64,000 nucleotides of DNA from Neorhizobium tomejilense (GTDB lineage: Bacteria > Pseudomonadota > Alphaproteobacteria > Rhizobiales > Rhizobiaceae): NCBI GenBank assembly GCA_002968845.1, contig PVBG01000002.1, positions 124,001 to 188,000 of the forward strand, given 5' to 3'. Below the pieces are notes generated by a model that made no database searches, was not told where the DNA came from, and saw nothing but the letters and a program-made list of their open reading frames with translations. Positions 23,841-33,489 of this stretch are shown here, piece by piece; position 1 is the first letter of the stretch, and every line of letters begins with the position of its first letter. A program made the translations under genes and the position numbers.

Positions 23841-25283
23841 TCAAACCTTGATGGCGAGACGCAGACCGCCCCAGTGGCGCCCGTTGACGGTGATCGGGGC
23901 GGAAATGTCCTTCATCAACACAAACTCACCACCGCCCATGTCGCGGCGGTAGGTCTGCAGCAGAAAAGGCTCCTTGTTGCGGCCAGCCGCCAGGCCCACG
24001 CGGTCGTTGAAGATGCGCCGGTTGCGGCAGTTGGCGGTATTCCAGGTCACGTCGCCCGGACGCTGACGCTGCGAGAATTTTCGGTTGTGAGTCGGCAAAT
24101 AGCCGTTTTCATCTATGGCCGCGCAGAATGCGACCTGCGCATCGCCTTCGGCCGCCCGTTCCTGGATAGGCGGCAGCACGGCATCGGTGAACTCCGTAAA
24201 GCGCGTCATGTACTGGACAGGATCGCTACCGGGAATCGCAACATATTGCCGGTCGAACAATGCGCCAAGATCGATGCGGCCGGATTTTACACCCGCCTCG
24301 AAGGCGGAGGAAACCTCGGCGGCATAGGCCATGACGGCGCGGATATGGGGAGTGTCCGGGGTCTCGATGCCGGCGCTCGCCGTCGTCTGGATCATCCGCT
24401 CGGAAATCGTCACTACCTCTCCGACGCGGGAGGAGGTCTGCTGCAACTGGTCATTGGATTTCAGGATCGCGCTTGCCGCAGAAGCAATCGACGAGGCGAA
24501 CTCGCCGCATTGCCTGTCGACGGTCTCGGTGGTTCCGGCAAGCGAAGACGCATTGTCGAGGATCTGGGTCATGACGCCTTCGACGCCCTTGAATGACCCT
24601 TGAACCTTCATCGCGGTCGTCTTGACGCCCTCAGCCGACTGGCTGGCACCTTCGCCGGCCGTTACCAGCTTGTCGATGCGGCTGTTCAACTGATCGAGCG
24701 TGGCCTGGATCGAACTCGTGGTCTGGGAGGTTTGCAGCGACAGCGCGCGCACCTCCGCGGCGACCACGGCAAAACCCTTGCCGGCTTCGCCCGCACGCGC
24801 CGCCTCGATCGCGGCATTCAATGCCAGAAGGTTCGTCTGCCGGGCGATCATGCCGATCGCATCTGCCAAACGTCCGACGTCTCCGAGGGCCGTGGAAAAC
24901 AGCTTGATCTCGGCGCCGATTTCCTGGGACGCATGGACCATATGATCGATCGCGGTGATCGAGCCGAAAAGCTGTTCAGCCTGCTCGCCGAGCACCTTGC
25001 GCGCGTTCGCCGTCAGCTTGTCGGATTCCTGAAGGGAGCGGGCAACGTGGCCGTTGGCGTCCGCGATCGATTGAGCGGACTGCGTCAGGCGGCCAAGCAA
25101 TGTCGCATGTGCGGAGGATTGCGCAGCCGTATCCTGGATAGCACCGGCAATATCGACCAGATGAAGGCCGAGCGCGGAAGCCTCGTTCGCCAGCTTGGCA
25201 ACGGACCGCTTCAACACATCGCCGTCGACAGACACAGGCCCCGACGGCGCTTCTTCCCTGACAACCTGCCCGACCAAATCCAC
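23841..25283 (-). CDS. cytoplasmic methyl-accepting chemotaxis protein
   Basis: A 480-residue chemoreceptor without membrane spans. The signalling hairpin comes first, with the conserved tip [22 protein letters not shown] near residues 145-165. A sensor region (about 330-480) follows at the C-terminus, resembling soluble Cache/PAS-like domains with [23 protein letters not shown] and HWGGLRLAI. This order is reversed relative to the classic receptors. It likely senses an internal signal and feeds CheA. There are no chemotaxis genes nearby, so it is an orphan receptor. Confidence 0.87.
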   Translation of the reverse strand: MDLVGQVVREEAPSGPVSVDGDVLKRSVAKLANEASALGLHLVDIAGAIQDTAAQSSAHATLLGRLTQSAQSIADANGHVARSLQESDKLTANARKVLGEQAEQLFGSITAIDHMVHASQEIGAEIKLFSTALGDVGRLADAIGMIARQTNLLALNAAIEAARAGEAGKGFAVVAAEVRALSLQTSQTTSSIQATLDQLNSRIDKLVTAGEGASQSAEGVKTTAMKVQGSFKGVEGVMTQILDNASSLAGTTETVDRQCGEFASSIASAASAILKSNDQLQQTSSRVGEVVTISERMIQTTASAGIETPDTPHIRAVMAYAAEVSSAFEAGVKSGRIDLGALFDRQYVAIPGSDPVQYMTRFTEFTDAVLPPIQERAAEGDAQVAFCAAIDENGYLPTHNRKFSQRQRPGDVTWNTANCRNRRIFNDRVGLAAGRNKEPFLLQTYRRDMGGGEFVLMKDISAPITVNGRHWGGLRLAIKV

Positions 25284-25414
25284 ATCTCCCGGAATATTAG
25301 GAGAATATAGGATGGCATGGTTAACGGACAGTTTCCGCGGGTACTCGGCAAAGCCTTATACTTAAGGCTGAGATGCAAAGCCCTTCCCAGCCAAGCAAGG
25401 CCGGGAAAGACGGA

Positions 25415-25579
25415 TCAGCCGAGACGATCGAAAGCCTTCGGATCGATGCCGAGGGTGGTCAGGTCGCGGTTGCTCGGGCGGCGATGGTTTTCCACGGCAG
25501 CCGAAACCGAGATTGCGGCGCTCATAACTGCGAAGGCGCGGCCAATGGCGCTGCCACGGATTCTTTTCTGTACGGACAT
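25415..25579 (-). CDS. 54-residue small protein, conserved-looking
   Basis: A short gene reading MSVQKRIRGSAIGRAF at the start and LGIDPKAFDRLG at the end, with an Ala/Ser-rich centre and a basic ENHRRPSNRD linker. AAAAGGAG lies 11 bases before the ATG, and a TTGCAC-N17-CATATT promoter with an overlapping palindrome sits just upstream, so it is very probably expressed. The DPxxFDRL-type tail recalls small DUF1127-like or regulatory peptides of rhizobia, but I cannot name the family. Confidence 0.65.
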   Translation of the reverse strand: MSVQKRIRGSAIGRAFAVMSAAISVSAAVENHRRPSNRDLTTLGIDPKAFDRLG

Positions 25580-25607
25580 GTGAAACTCTCCTTTTTCGTT
25601 CTGCTAA

Positions 25608-25643
25608 AATATGATGCCTGTGCTGTTTTTGTGCAATGCACAA
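25608..25643 (-). promoter_or_regulatory. promoter and palindromic operator of the 54-residue gene
   Basis: Minus strand TTGCAC (25636-25631), 17 bases, CATATT (25613-25608), about 29 bases before the ATG. A perfect 15-base palindrome, TTGTGCA-A-TGCACAA on the plus strand (25629-25643), covers the -35 element and is placed as a repressor site would be. Confidence 0.58.
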
Positions 25644-25753
25644 CGGAACAGGGGAGCCATGCAACTGTCACATAACAACCGTTAACCACGGCGAAAGGCT
25701 TGCACGGCAAGGGGTGCCCTTGGTATCGGTCGAGCCGATATGAAGAGGCTTCG

Positions 25754-26107
25754 ATGGCAATCACGATCTACGGCATCAAGAACTGCGACACGATGAAGAA
25801 GGCGCGCGACTGGCTCGACCGCAAGGGCGTCACCTATACTTTTCACGATTACAAGGCCGAGGGCATAGACCGTGCTCATCTCGATACCTGGACGGACCGC
25901 GCCGGCTGGGAGATCGTGCTCAACCGAGCCGGCACCACGTTCAAGAAAATCGATGAAGCAGACAAGGCAGACCTCGACCGCGAGAAGGCGATCACCCTGA
26001 TGCTTGCCCAGCCTTCGATGATCAAGCGGCCGGTGCTGGAAGCGGACGGGAAGCTGATCGTCGGTTTCAAGCCGGAGGTTTATGAAGAGGCTTTTGCCGG
26101 TATCTGA
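25754..26107 (+). CDS. ArsC/Spx-family protein (YffB-like)
   Basis: A 117-residue thioredoxin-fold protein: MAITIYGIKNCDTMKKARDW at the N-terminus carries the single Cys13 of the ArsC family, and MIKRPVLEADGKLIVGF is the conserved C-terminal strand. The CDTMKKA form and lack of the arsenate-binding Arg set suggest the YffB-like subgroup, of unclear thiol-reductase function, not a true arsenate reductase. GAAGAGG supplies the RBS. It is followed 15 bases later by ybaK. Confidence 0.85.
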   Translation: MAITIYGIKNCDTMKKARDWLDRKGVTYTFHDYKAEGIDRAHLDTWTDRAGWEIVLNRAGTTFKKIDEADKADLDREKAITLMLAQPSMIKRPVLEADGKLIVGFKPEVYEEAFAGI

Positions 26108-26122
26108 ACCCAGGATTCATCC

Positions 26123-26596
26123 ATGTCCAAGACAACCCGTGCTACGCAGATGCTCGAAAAGGCAGGCGTCGCCTTTGCCACCGTCACCTATGAATACGAT
26201 CCGAATGCGGACCGGATCGGGATGCAGGCGGCGGAGGCGATCGGCGAGGAGCCGCGTCGTGTCTTGAAGACGCTGATGGCGGAGGTGGACGGCAAGGCGG
26301 TCTGCGTCGTGGTACCGTCGGACCACGAGGTTTCGATGAAGAAGCTCGCGGCGGCATTCGGTGGCAAATCTGCGAGCATGATGAAGCCCGCCGATGCGGA
26401 ACGGGCAGCCGGCTATCATGTCGGCGGTATCAGCCCCTTCGGTCAGAAGAAGCTCGTTCCGACCGTGATCGAGATCACCGCGCTCGACGAGCCGCATGTC
26501 TTCATCAATGGCGGCCAGCGCGGATTGCAGGTGCGGCTGGACCCGAAGGCGGCCCGCGATGCACTGAAGGCGGTCGCCGCGCCGCTGGTGGCGTGA
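26123..26596 (+). CDS. ybaK: Cys-tRNA(Pro) deacylase, YbaK type
   Basis: A 157-residue YbaK/EbsC protein that hydrolyses mischarged Cys-tRNA(Pro) in trans. Typical features are EYDPNADRIGMQAAEAIG, the LKTLMAEVDGK segment with the functionally important Lys, and the GGISPFGQKK loop. Length is standard. Its stop overlaps the GTG proposed for the metallo-hydrolase gene (GTGA), so the two are likely co-translated. Confidence 0.88.
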   Translation: MSKTTRATQMLEKAGVAFATVTYEYDPNADRIGMQAAEAIGEEPRRVLKTLMAEVDGKAVCVVVPSDHEVSMKKLAAAFGGKSASMMKPADAERAAGYHVGGISPFGQKKLVPTVIEITALDEPHVFINGGQRGLQVRLDPKAARDALKAVAAPLVA

Positions 26597-27492
26597 ATGC
26601 GATCATGAGTACAATGACCTCGACCCTTCGAATTCTCGAGCCCTATCCGGGGATCTTTGCCTATTACGATGGGCGGGTGCCTGGCAAACGGCTGCATGCG
26701 AAAACCGCGAACTGGCTGGACGACGGCGCCTACTCGCTCGGCGTGGCTTCCTATGCGATCGTCGATCAAGGCGAGGCGCTGGTCTATGACACGCATATCT
26801 CTCTCGACCACGCCAAGGCGATCCGCACCCATCTGGAAGCGCTCGGCGTCACGAAGATCCGCGTCGTGCTCAGCCACTGGCACAAGGACCATATTGCCGG
26901 AAACGCGATCTTTTCCGATTGCGAAATCATCGGGCTGACGCTGACGGCCGAAAAACTCAAAGAGAATCGCGAGAAGATCGAGAGCGCCAATCCACCGATC
27001 TCGCCGCTCGTCATGCCGAGCACCCTGTTCGATGGCCGGCTGGACCTGACGGTCGGCTCACGCCTGATCGAACTGCACCATTTCGCCATCCACAGCGCCG
27101 ACGGCAACGTGATCTGGATGCCGGACGAACGGCTTCTGCTCGCCGGCGACACCCTGGAAGACACCGTCACCTATATTTCGGAAGCCGCCGAGATCGGCAC
27201 GCATATCGCGGAGCTCGCCCGGATGGCCTCCTGGCCGATCGCAAAAATCCTGCCGGCGCATGGCGATGCGGAGCGGATTGCGGCCGGTGGTTATGAGCCG
27301 GATCTGATCGACGCCAACCGCGCCTATCTGCGCCACATGGCAGGCGCTATCGCGGCAGGTCAGGATATCGATCCCTCCTTGAAATCCTTCGTCGAGGAGG
27401 AAATCACCTCGGGCGCCGTGCTCTATTTCGCGCCCTACGAGGAGGTTCATGCCAGCAACATCGCCGCAGTCAGAGCCGCGCTGTCGCGTTGA
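26593..27492 (+). CDS. MBL-fold metallo-hydrolase
   Basis: A 299-residue metallo-beta-lactamase-fold protein. The metal site SHWHKDHIAGN (His95, His97, Asp99, His100 in this numbering) is complete, and LAGDTLEDT and PAHG supply the later ligands. Start uncertain: GTG 26593 overlaps the ybaK stop, with ATG alternatives at 26605 and 26614. The substrate cannot be assigned; the fold serves thioesterases, lactonases and beta-lactamases. It is the last gene of the run that starts at 25754. Confidence 0.85.
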   Translation: MNAIMSTMTSTLRILEPYPGIFAYYDGRVPGKRLHAKTANWLDDGAYSLGVASYAIVDQGEALVYDTHISLDHAKAIRTHLEALGVTKIRVVLSHWHKDHIAGNAIFSDCEIIGLTLTAEKLKENREKIESANPPISPLVMPSTLFDGRLDLTVGSRLIELHHFAIHSADGNVIWMPDERLLLAGDTLEDTVTYISEAAEIGTHIAELARMASWPIAKILPAHGDAERIAAGGYEPDLIDANRAYLRHMAGAIAAGQDIDPSLKSFVEEEITSGAVLYFAPYEEVHASNIAAVRAALSR

Positions 27493-27510
27493 AAAGGCAT
27501 CGCCCCACTG

Positions 27511-28326
27511 TCACGGCCACTTTGCCGACCACTCCTTGAGAGCGGCGAGCGCCGGGGCCGGCCATCTGCGCACCGCTGGACGCAGGATGATCTTCTTCCC
27601 CTCGGGCTTCCAGGCGAGATAGAGCTTTCTGGCGGAAATATCCGCCGCGATCAATGCCTCGGCCTCGGTGCACATATGCGGCATGCAGGCCTCGCCGATA
27701 TAAAAACCGTTCTTGTAGGCGCCGCTGCCCGGCCCGGTGATGGAATTCTCGAACTCCTGCTTATGCTCGCCGAGCATTGCATCTGCCGCCTCGGCAATCG
27801 GCCCGATGCCAAGAAGGTCGGACGGGTGCTGAGCCCTTTTCATGTCATCCCACCCCATCGTCGCGCTCGGCTGGAAGGCGACCTTGCCGACCTCGGCGAA
27901 GCCTTTTTCGGGCGTCCAGGTCCAGCGCAGGCTCGGCTGGCCGGCAACCGCCTGCGTCGCAAGCAGAAGGTGATCGTCCTCTATGGTGATCGAGGCAGCG
28001 CCGCGGCAATCGTCCATCGGTTCATCGACACGCGGCTCCTCATCCTGCGGGAACGAGACGACCAGGGGCGAACCCGGGCAGGCGTTGCCGCCGTCCGAAC
28101 TCACCACCACGACGAACGGTACACCCGCGACCAGACCGACATTGTCGATCAGCAGGAACCGGTTGGAATGGACCTGCCTGCCGTCGATCGTCAATTTCTC
28201 CCCATCGTCATCGGATGCGATGGCCACCTGATGCTCGAACATGGTCGCCGCAAAGTCGGCCGAGAGACCGGGAGAAGCCGAAGCGCCGAACAGAACGGCG
28301 CACAGCAAGGCGGTTTTCATGAACAT
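27511..28326 (-). CDS. secreted hypothetical protein
   Basis: A 271-residue protein (269 if it starts at the second ATG, 28320) with a signal peptide ending near GLSADFAA. The mature part is rich in beta strands. Four Cys are spaced to form pairs (GNACPGSP, DDCRGA, GEACMPHMC). The C-terminal DISARKLYLAWKPEGKK stretch looks conserved. I recognise no catalytic motif. A DUF1176-like or periplasmic lysozyme-inhibitor-like role is only a guess. It is convergent with the metallo-hydrolase gene and diverges from the aminopeptidase gene. Confidence 0.72.
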   Translation of the reverse strand: MFMKTALLCAVLFGASASPGLSADFAATMFEHQVAIASDDDGEKLTIDGRQVHSNRFLLIDNVGLVAGVPFVVVVSSDGGNACPGSPLVVSFPQDEEPRVDEPMDDCRGAASITIEDDHLLLATQAVAGQPSLRWTWTPEKGFAEVGKVAFQPSATMGWDDMKRAQHPSDLLGIGPIAEAADAMLGEHKQEFENSITGPGSGAYKNGFYIGEACMPHMCTEAEALIAADISARKLYLAWKPEGKKIILRPAVRRWPAPALAALKEWSAKWP

Positions 28327-28399
28327 GGTTCCCTCAGCTTCAATTTTGCCCCAAACCTCTTTAAGTCTCTTCGATCACAGAAATCAGGTGAGGTCTAAC

Positions 28400-29653
28400 A
28401 TGACAATCGTGCCGAATTTTCAAACAGTCGTCGATCCTCAAAAGCTCGAAAAGCTGGCGGAAGTCGCCATCAAGGTGGGCTTGCGCCTCGAGAAGGGCCA
28501 GGATCTGGTGATCACGGCACCACTCGCCGCCCTGCCGCTCGTGCGGCTCCTCACCAAACACGCGTATATCGCCGGCGCCGGCATCGTCTCGACCTTCTAT
28601 TCCGACGAAGAAACGACACTCGCGCGCTACGAATACGCGTCCGATGCAAGCTTCGACAAGGCGTCGGACTGGCTCTACGACGGCATGGCCAAGGCTTATG
28701 CCAACGGCGCCGCGCGACTTGCCATCTCCGGCGACAACCCGATGATGCTCTCCGGCCAGGACCCCGCCAAAGTGGCGCGCGCCAACAAGGCCAATTCCAT
28801 GGCCTACAAGCCAGCGCTCGAAAAGATCGCCAATTTCGACATCAACTGGAACATCGTTTCCTATCCCAACCCCTCCTGGGCACGCCAGGTATTCCCGGAC
28901 GTTCCGGAAGACGTCGCAGTCGGCAAGCTGGCGGACGCGATCTTCGCAGCCTCGCGCGTCGATCTCGCTGATCCGATCGCGGCTTGGGCCGAACACAACG
29001 GCAATCTCAAGAAGCGCTCGACATGGCTCAACGGCGAGCGCTTTTCCGCACTCCACTTCACCGGCCCTGGCACCGACCTGACGGTCGGGCTTGCCGACGG
29101 CCACGAATGGCATGGCGGCGCCTCGACAGCCAAGAACGGCATTACCTGCAACCCGAACATCCCGACCGAAGAGGTCTTCACCACGCCGCATGCGCTGAAG
29201 GTCGAAGGCCATGTTTCCAGCACCAAGCCGCTCTCGCACCAGGGCACCTTGATCGACAATATCCAGGTAAAGTTCGAAGGCGGCCGGATCGTCGAGGCGA
29301 AGGCTTCGAAGGGCGAGGAAGTGCTGAACAAGGTGCTCGATACCGACGAGGGCGCCCGCCGGCTGGGCGAAGTGGCGCTGGTGCCGCATTCCTCGCCGAT
29401 CTCCAAAAGCGGCATCCTGTTCTACAACACCCTGTTCGACGAAAACGCCTCCTGCCACATCGCGCTCGGCCAGTGCTACTCGAAGTGCTTCCTCGACGGT
29501 GCGTCGCTCAGCCAGGACCAGATCAAGGCCCAGGGCGGCAATTCGAGCCTGATCCACATCGACTGGATGATCGGCTCCGACAAGGTCGACATCGACGGCC
29601 TGCGCGCCGACGGCTCAAAGGTGCCGGTAATGCGCAAGGGCGAGTGGGCCTGA
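28400..29653 (+). CDS. M29-family aminopeptidase (AmpS/PepS-like)
   Basis: A 417-residue thermophilic-type (M29) leucyl aminopeptidase homologue, a dimeric two-metal enzyme. Family marks include LRLEKGQDLVITAPL at the N-terminus, the metal-binding EEVFTTPH segment, the EGGRIVEAKASKGEE stretch and HIALGQCY near the end, followed by HIDWMIGSDKVDIDG. Length is normal. Start chosen at MTIVPNFQ behind AGGTGAGG. It acts in cytoplasmic peptide turnover and appears to be transcribed alone. Confidence 0.9.
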   Translation: MTIVPNFQTVVDPQKLEKLAEVAIKVGLRLEKGQDLVITAPLAALPLVRLLTKHAYIAGAGIVSTFYSDEETTLARYEYASDASFDKASDWLYDGMAKAYANGAARLAISGDNPMMLSGQDPAKVARANKANSMAYKPALEKIANFDINWNIVSYPNPSWARQVFPDVPEDVAVGKLADAIFAASRVDLADPIAAWAEHNGNLKKRSTWLNGERFSALHFTGPGTDLTVGLADGHEWHGGASTAKNGITCNPNIPTEEVFTTPHALKVEGHVSSTKPLSHQGTLIDNIQVKFEGGRIVEAKASKGEEVLNKVLDTDEGARRLGEVALVPHSSPISKSGILFYNTLFDENASCHIALGQCYSKCFLDGASLSQDQIKAQGGNSSLIHIDWMIGSDKVDIDGLRADGSKVPVMRKGEWA

Positions 29654-29763
29654 TTTCGCCAATTAGTTGACTTTCCCTCTTTTACGGCAGGAAACTGAGC
29701 GCGCCGGCACGCTCGATGTGTCGGCTCACGCGGATCAGGACAATCCGAAAAGAGGGAAACAGC

Positions 29764-30705
29764 ATGCCCATTTCTCTTATGCGTCTGGCTGCACCGCTCG
29801 GCGCGGCACTTCTCGCCATTGCGCCCGTCACCAGCGTCTCCGCCCAGGAGCCCGGTCTCTGGAAGGTCTATAACGAGACCCTGAAGGGCGCCAAATATGT
29901 GGACCTCACCCACACGATCACGCCGAATATCCCGGTATGGGCGGGCTTCGGCAAATCGGCCTTCGGTCAGGCCGCAGCCGGCGTCGATCTGGATGGTTAT
30001 GCCAAGAAGGGCGACACCTTCACCTATGAGAAGCACGGTTTCGCCGCATCCACCTACAATCTCGCCACCGACCAGCTCGGTACGCAGCTCGATCCGCCGG
30101 CCCATTGGGCGCCGGAATATGCTGCGATCGACGAACTTCCAGCCACCTATGCCGTGCGGCCGCTCGTCGTCATCAATATCGAGGACAAGGTGAAGACCGA
30201 TGCCGGCTATCACCTGCAGGTCTCCGACATCGCCGATTTCGAGAAGAAGAACGGCAGTATCCCGGAAGGCTCGGTCGTGTTCGTGCGCTCCGGCTGGTAC
30301 AAGAAATGGCCGGATCCCTCGCTTTCCACGACGAAGCCGTTTCCCGGCGTCAGCCTCGATGCGTTGAAATTCCTGCACCTCGAGCGAAAGATCCTGTTTC
30401 ACGGCCACGAGCCGCTCGATACCGATACGACACCGAACCTCGAAGGCGAATACTGGCTGATGCACAACGGGTTCGCGCAGGCGGAAGGCGTGGCGAACCT
30501 CGACAAGGTGCCGGAAACGGGTGCGCTCGTGGCAATCGGCTACCCGAAATTCGGCGGCGGTGTCGGCGGGTATGCCCGCTATATCGCAATATGCCCGCCG
30601 GACTGGCAATTCGGCGTGACGATCGGTTCGGTGCCGGAGGCGCCACTTCAGAGATTCGACAAGCCGCTGCATTTCGACGAGAAGGCCGGCATGCGGGTGC
30701 GCTGA
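29764..30705 (+). CDS. secreted cyclase-family (kynurenine-formamidase-like) protein
   Basis: A 313-residue protein with a signal peptide (1-27, VSAQEPG) and the cyclase/formamidase fold: VDLTHTITPNIPVW for the first metal motif and QLGTQLDPPAHW for the second, where HGTHxDxPxH is the classic form. A Gln occupies the place of one His, so metal binding may be altered. An exported location is unusual for a kynurenine formamidase, and a different amide or lactone substrate is likely. GAGGGAAACAGC precedes the ATG. Confidence 0.84.
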   Translation: MPISLMRLAAPLGAALLAIAPVTSVSAQEPGLWKVYNETLKGAKYVDLTHTITPNIPVWAGFGKSAFGQAAAGVDLDGYAKKGDTFTYEKHGFAASTYNLATDQLGTQLDPPAHWAPEYAAIDELPATYAVRPLVVINIEDKVKTDAGYHLQVSDIADFEKKNGSIPEGSVVFVRSGWYKKWPDPSLSTTKPFPGVSLDALKFLHLERKILFHGHEPLDTDTTPNLEGEYWLMHNGFAQAEGVANLDKVPETGALVAIGYPKFGGGVGGYARYIAICPPDWQFGVTIGSVPEAPLQRFDKPLHFDEKAGMRVR

Positions 30706-31299
30706 CTATCGCAAGGATTGGAGCGCGGCCTTGACGCGCTCCAGATGCCGCCCGCGCTTTTCTGCCGTGGCGCGGTCCATGTCGTGCAGCGCCAGCATGC
30801 GGAACTCGGCTTTTCTGTTACAGAAGACAGCGATGCCGCGCTTGAGTTGGCGGCGCACCGGATCGCCCATGTAGAACTTCACCACCCACCAGGGCGAACC
30901 TGTGGTCGTGAAGACCCAGAAATGGCGGATGTTGGTGAGCAGCGGGACGATCCTTCCGCCGGCCTTGTCGTGGCGGAAGGCGACGCCTGGTGCAAAGACC
31001 CGGTCGAAGAAACCCTTCAGCACCGCCGGCAGGTTGAACCACCATTGCGGAAAGACCAATATCAGCGCCTCGGCCTTCTGCAGCCGCGCCATCAGGTCCG
31101 CCACCTCCGATGTGTCGTAGGGCACATCGAAATAACCGCGCCGTTCGCGTTCCGTCAGCCGCGGATCGAAGCTTTCCGCATAAAGATCGAGCAGATCGAC
31201 CGTGTGGCCGCCGGCCTCCAGGGTCTCGCGCGCCAGACGGGCAACCGAATGCGCAAAACTTTCCGGCAGCGGATGGGCAAGCACCAGGAGGACATGCAT
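30706..31299 (-). CDS. NAD(P)H dehydrogenase (quinone), flavodoxin-like
   Basis: A 197-residue flavodoxin-like NAD(P)H:quinone oxidoreductase of the KefF/MdaB group. The FMN-binding N-terminus is LLVLAHPLPESFAHS, followed by DLLDLYAESFDP and the FPQWWFNLPAVLKGFFDRV active-site loop. It reduces quinones by two electrons and may protect against redox cycling. Its ATG overlaps the xseA stop (TGATG), so it is translated with xseA. Confidence 0.88.
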   Translation of the reverse strand: MHVLLVLAHPLPESFAHSVARLARETLEAGGHTVDLLDLYAESFDPRLTERERRGYFDVPYDTSEVADLMARLQKAEALILVFPQWWFNLPAVLKGFFDRVFAPGVAFRHDKAGGRIVPLLTNIRHFWVFTTTGSPWWVVKFYMGDPVRRQLKRGIAVFCNRKAEFRMLALHDMDRATAEKRGRHLERVKAALQSLR

Positions 31300-32906
31300 C
31301 AGAAGAGCGTGCCCTGTTTCGGCGCGTTTCCGCCCGGCTCCGATTTCGACGGCCGCTTTTTGGGCTGAGGCGGCGCGACGGACGGTACCGCAGGATCGCC
31401 ACCCTCGCCCGTCACCGCCGTAATCCGCCCATCGGCGAATTCCACCGAGATACCCCGCCCGTCGCCGATGCCGGCGGCCCGCGTCAGCGGCCGGTCGTCC
31501 TCACCCCGCACGACGGCAAAGCCGCGCTTCAGCACGTTCTTGTAGGAGAGCGATTGCAGAACGCGATCCTGTGCGGTGATTGCCGCGCGGCTGCGTATCA
31601 GCGTGTGCGAGATCGCCGTATCCGCATGGCGGGCCATCGACGTGAGGTGTTGGCGCTCGCGCTGCAGATGACCCAGCAGCCTTGCGGGAAGCGCCGAAAG
31701 CGAAGCGCCGGCCTTGGCGACGCGGTTGTTCTCCTTCAGCAATTGCCGCTCCAGGCAACGGTCGCTGCGCGTCAGCCGGTCGGCCAGCAATTGCCGCTGC
31801 TGGACAAGACGGTTGGTCAGAAGTTCAAGACGCAGTCCCGACGATGCCCGCTCGAAACTGCGGCGCTTGACCACCGTCGTGCGCTCCAGCCCGCGGCCGA
31901 GACCAGCCGCCGCCTCGTCGAAACGACGGCGCGGCAAAGCCAGCAACTGGTCGATGGACGGCAGCGCGCGGACCAGCGCCCGCACCGATTGGCGGCGCAG
32001 GTCCATCTGCCGGCTGGCGGCACCCCGCAGGCGGGCCGTCAGATTGGCGAGCTGCGCTTCCATGTCCGCCTTGACCGGCACCGCCATTTCGGCGGCACCT
32101 GTCGGCGTCGGCGCACGGACGTCGGCGGCGTGGTCGATCAGCGTCCAATCGGTCTCGTGGCCGACGGCCGATATCAGCGGGATCTGGCTGTCCGCCGCAG
32201 CGCGCACGACCGCCTCGTCGTTGAAACTCCAGAGGTCTTCGAGACTGCCGCCGCCGCGCGCGACGATCAATACGTCCGGCCGCCTGATCGGTCCGCCAGG
32301 CACGATCGCGTTGAAACCGCGGATCGCGGCCGCCACCTCGTCGCCAGACCCTTCGCCCTGCACCTTGACCGGCCAGACGATAACATGCACCGGAAACCGG
32401 TCGGCGATGCGGTGCAGGATATCGCGGATGACGGCGCCGGTCGGCGAGGTCACGACGCCGATGACCCGCGGCAGGAAGGGCAGAGGCCGCTTGCGCGCCT
32501 GGTCGAACAGGCCCTCCGCGCCAAGCCTGCGCCGACGTTCTTCGAGCAGCGCCATCAGCGCGCCGGCACCCGCCGGCTCCAGGTTCTCGATGACGATCTG
32601 GTATTTCGAGGAGCCCGGGAAGGTGGTGATCTTGCCCGTCGCAATCACTTCCATCCCTTCTTCGGGGCGGAACTTGATCCGTGGGAAGGTACCCTTCCAG
32701 ATCACGGCGTCGATCCGGGCGCGATCGTCCTTCAGCGAAAAATAAGCGTGGCCCGACGAATGCTGGCCGCGATAACCGGAGATCTCGCCGCGCACCCGCA
32801 CATGGTCGAACGCGTTCTCTACCGTGCGCTTGATCGAGCCGGACAGTTCCGACACCGAAAATTCGGTGAGGTTCGTGGGCGAATCGTTGTCGAGCAAACT
32901 GGTCAT
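31299..32906 (-). CDS. xseA: exodeoxyribonuclease VII large subunit
   Basis: A 535-residue XseA. An N-terminal OB-fold (about 15-115; [20 protein letters not shown]) binds single-stranded DNA. The catalytic core (about 125-330) has [31 protein letters not shown] and [18 protein letters not shown] long coiled-coil region follows, then a proline/lysine-rich tail ([12 protein letters not shown]) longer than in E. coli. It pairs with XseB, which is not in this window. It degrades single-stranded DNA during repair. Confidence 0.95.
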   Translation of the reverse strand: MTSLLDNDSPTNLTEFSVSELSGSIKRTVENAFDHVRVRGEISGYRGQHSSGHAYFSLKDDRARIDAVIWKGTFPRIKFRPEEGMEVIATGKITTFPGSSKYQIVIENLEPAGAGALMALLEERRRRLGAEGLFDQARKRPLPFLPRVIGVVTSPTGAVIRDILHRIADRFPVHVIVWPVKVQGEGSGDEVAAAIRGFNAIVPGGPIRRPDVLIVARGGGSLEDLWSFNDEAVVRAAADSQIPLISAVGHETDWTLIDHAADVRAPTPTGAAEMAVPVKADMEAQLANLTARLRGAASRQMDLRRQSVRALVRALPSIDQLLALPRRRFDEAAAGLGRGLERTTVVKRRSFERASSGLRLELLTNRLVQQRQLLADRLTRSDRCLERQLLKENNRVAKAGASLSALPARLLGHLQRERQHLTSMARHADTAISHTLIRSRAAITAQDRVLQSLSYKNVLKRGFAVVRGEDDRPLTRAAGIGDGRGISVEFADGRITAVTGEGGDPAVPSVAPPQPKKRPSKSEPGGNAPKQGTLF

Positions 32907-33093
32907 CCTTTTCTTCTAAAGGAAGAGCGCGGCGATTTCACCATTCCCGGACGGCAGAAACGGGGAGGATGCGGCCGGCAAACGGCCGCTTCGAAAGGCC
33001 CGCCCGACAATGCGTTGGAGCCTGGCCGTTCGTTCCTTGGCAGCCAAGCATTTGACGCTGCACCTTTTCTTTTGCCGGGTACGCCACATTTCC

Positions 33094-33114
33094 TTTTCTG
33101 TGAGAAACAGAAAA
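33094..33114. other. 8-bp hairpin upstream of the spike-base gene
   Basis: TTTTCTGT (33094-33101), loop GAGAA, ACAGAAAA (33107-33114), perfect. It lies in the 301-base gap between divergent xseA and the spike-base gene, which otherwise shows only two purine-rich RBS-like stretches near 33160 and 33193. It may be an operator or a leader hairpin. Confidence 0.35.
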
Positions 33115-33207
33115 ACTCCGGTACAGCGCTTTTTAAGCCTCGCATTTTCCCCGCTGGAGAGAGGAGAGCGACAATGAAGGCGAACGATATTCAAGGAGAT
33201 TTCGTCC

Positions 33208-33471
33208 ATGCCAGACCGTTTCGCCAATACTCAAGCCTCGCTCTCCGGCCCCGCCGCCTCCGGATTTGCGATCACGCCCAGCGACAGCGCAGACCTGCCG
33301 GAGACAACGCGCGCGCTCTATGTGGGGACCGGCGGCCATCTGTCCGTCCGCATGCTGTCCGGCGAGACACTGACACTCTCGAACATACCGGGTGGCGGCC
33401 TGCTTCCGCTGCGGGTGACCCGCGTGTTTGCGACCGGCACGACGGCGGTGGCGATCGCCGGTCTCGTTTGA
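33208..33471 (+). CDS. spike base protein, RcGTA Rcc01079 (GhsA) family
   Basis: An 87-residue protein strongly resembling the spike base protein of the Rhodobacter capsulatus gene transfer agent. The DSADLPETTRALYVGTGG and GGLLPLRVTRVFATGTT blocks cover almost the whole family length. In RcGTA this protein anchors the head spikes that help capsule attachment. No capsid, tail or packaging gene lies within the window, so it is a detached member, read with a small unknown gene 18 bases on. CAAGGAG lies 9 bases before the ATG. Confidence 0.8.
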   Translation: MPDRFANTQASLSGPAASGFAITPSDSADLPETTRALYVGTGGHLSVRMLSGETLTLSNIPGGGLLPLRVTRVFATGTTAVAIAGLV

Positions 33472-33489
33472 CAAAAGCGGCGGGCGGCA

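Noticed and set aside
25754..26107. True arsenate reductase
   Set aside because: It has the ArsC fold and Cys13, but the sequence fits the YffB-like subgroup and no ars genes are near.
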